Shown: piece after piece, positions 6,896 through 7,681 of the stretch
Layout: every line of letters starts with the position of its first letter
How positions within the stretch are numbered: the stretch's first letter is position 1
Notes under the pieces: model-generated
Databases searched by the model: none
Seen by the model: the letters and a program-made list of their open reading frames with translations, nothing else
Told to the model about the DNA's origin: nothing
Made by a program: the position numbers and the translations under genes
DNA from: Chitinophagaceae bacterium
GTDB lineage: Bacteria; Bacteroidota; Bacteroidia; Chitinophagales; Chitinophagaceae
Length of the DNA stretch: 7,681 bases
Assembly (NCBI GenBank): GCA_021738605.1
Contig: JAIPBY010000119.1
Span: forward strand, 1-7,681
Direction: 5' to 3'

Positions 6896-7681
6896 TCAGA
6901 TGACGTCTGGCAACAGGTAAGGTGCCCTGTAATCGCGGCTCAGCATGGCATTGGCCTCGTTTTCTCCCTCACCAATGAACCGCTCTGCTACCGGATCAAA
7001 CTCTAGCTGACGGCCCAGGCGGTAAGATATATTGCCCAAGTGAGCGAGCGAAGAGGAAAGATGTCCTGTCTGAACCGGTCCGTTTTGGATGCTCATGTCT
7101 CTTGCGCGGATGGCATCAAACCAGTTTTGGAAATGCAAGCCCAGTTCACCGCCCTCAGAACGGCTTGGTCCTTTTTCCCTTTTTTCACCCAGGTAGGTTT
7201 CGTAGGTATTGTAGCCCTTGACTACCATATAGCCTTTTTCGCCATAGAAAATATTGCCTACACCAGCGCCATCTTCAAGGTTGGTATTCCAGTGACGCAC
7301 TTCAAACTGGATCATCTTTTTTTGCTTGGGATAGTGGTAGATGGAAGTCTGTACTTCTGGCACTTCTTTGCAATCGTCCCAAAGGAACTTGCCTCCCATG
7401 GAGGTGATTCTTTCAGGAAGCTGGTCTACGCCGAGGCCCCACATGCAGAGGTCTGTTTCGTGGATGCCCTGGTTGCCCACATCGCCATTGCCATAGTTCC
7501 AATGCCAATGCCAGTTGTAATGGACAAGGTTTTTGGAGAACGGACGCATCGGTGCGGGTCCGCACCAGAGGTCATAGTTCAATCCTGCAGGAATCGGTGA
7601 AATGCCCTTGTTGCCGATATCTGGCCTTCTGCGGTATACCAATCCGCGAGACATGTATACTTTTCCGATCAGTCCTTCTTC
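6896..7681 (-). CDS. Gfo/Idh/MocA-family oxidoreductase (partial, C-terminal part)
   Basis: The frame is open from the window edge to a stop at 6896, giving 261 residues of the C-terminal part. The NAD(P)-binding Rossmann domain and any Tat or lipoprotein signal, common in this subgroup, lie outside the window. Fragment residues 4-9 read LIGKVY, the typical entry to the substrate domain, followed by YDLWCGPAP (36-44) and the family hallmark YGNGDVGNQGIHETD (63-77), whose His74 lies in the expected active-site region. FQNWFDAIRAR and GHLSSSLAHLGNISYRLGR are the usual C-terminal helices of the Bacteroidota/Planctomycetota subgroup. Such proteins act on sugars or sugar-like compounds, but the substrate cannot be read from sequence. 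It runs in the same direction as the ara genes but is separated by 115 bp with an inverted repeat, so it is probably a distinct unit. Confidence 0.9.
   Translation of the reverse strand, partial: EEGLIGKVYMSRGLVYRRRPDIGNKGISPIPAGLNYDLWCGPAPMRPFSKNLVHYNWHWHWNYGNGDVGNQGIHETDLCMWGLGVDQLPERITSMGGKFLWDDCKEVPEVQTSIYHYPKQKKMIQFEVRHWNTNLEDGAGVGNIFYGEKGYMVVKGYNTYETYLGEKREKGPSRSEGGELGLHFQNWFDAIRARDMSIQNGPVQTGHLSSSLAHLGNISYRLGRQLEFDPVAERFIGEGENEANAMLSRDYRAPYLLPDVI

Noticed and set aside
7040..7600. Plus-strand open frame of 186 codons opposite the oxidoreductase.
   Set aside because: It lies wholly inside the opposite-strand gene, whose family motifs are clear, and has no family resemblance of its own.

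Overview
The window carries the L-arabinose catabolic operon of what is most likely a member of the Bacteroidota (Chitinophaga-like lineages are my best guess, low certainty). Reasons: the gene set araB-araD-araA followed by a sodium/sugar symporter is common in that phylum, the gene starts lack Shine-Dalgarno sequences, and the flanking genes (a Bacteroidota/Planctomycetota-style Gfo/Idh/MocA oxidoreductase and a DUF4080-type B12-binding radical SAM protein) fit it. All genes lie on the minus strand, so the reading order is from the right end to the left.

Right end (6896-7681): the C-terminal 261 residues of a Gfo/Idh/MocA-family oxidoreductase, whose N-terminal Rossmann domain lies outside the window. 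Then a 115-bp gap (6781-6895) with a 10-bp inverted repeat, an overlapping 12-bp palindrome and a weak Bacteroidota-type -7 box. This is the only plausible control region for the operon.

Centre (1150-6780): araB (ribulokinase), araD (ribulose-5-phosphate 4-epimerase), araA (arabinose isomerase) and an SGLT-like sodium:solute symporter. Junctions are a 4-bp ATGA overlap, then gaps of 20 and 29 bp, and a strong intrinsic terminator follows at 1094-1128. The logic is complete: the symporter imports L-arabinose, AraA makes L-ribulose, AraB phosphorylates it and AraD epimerises it to D-xylulose 5-phosphate for the pentose phosphate pathway. No regulator gene (AraR-type or AraC-type), aldose epimerase or extracellular glycosidase is visible.

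Left end (1-1066): the first 355 residues of a B12-binding-type radical SAM protein, starting just downstream of the operon terminator and cut by the window edge.

I see no mobile element, RNA gene, CRISPR array or clearly undescribed system. The window is largely an ordinary sugar-utilisation locus. The points worth a second look are the araB upstream repeat, details of the symporter's ion and sugar sites, and the orphan radical SAM enzyme.
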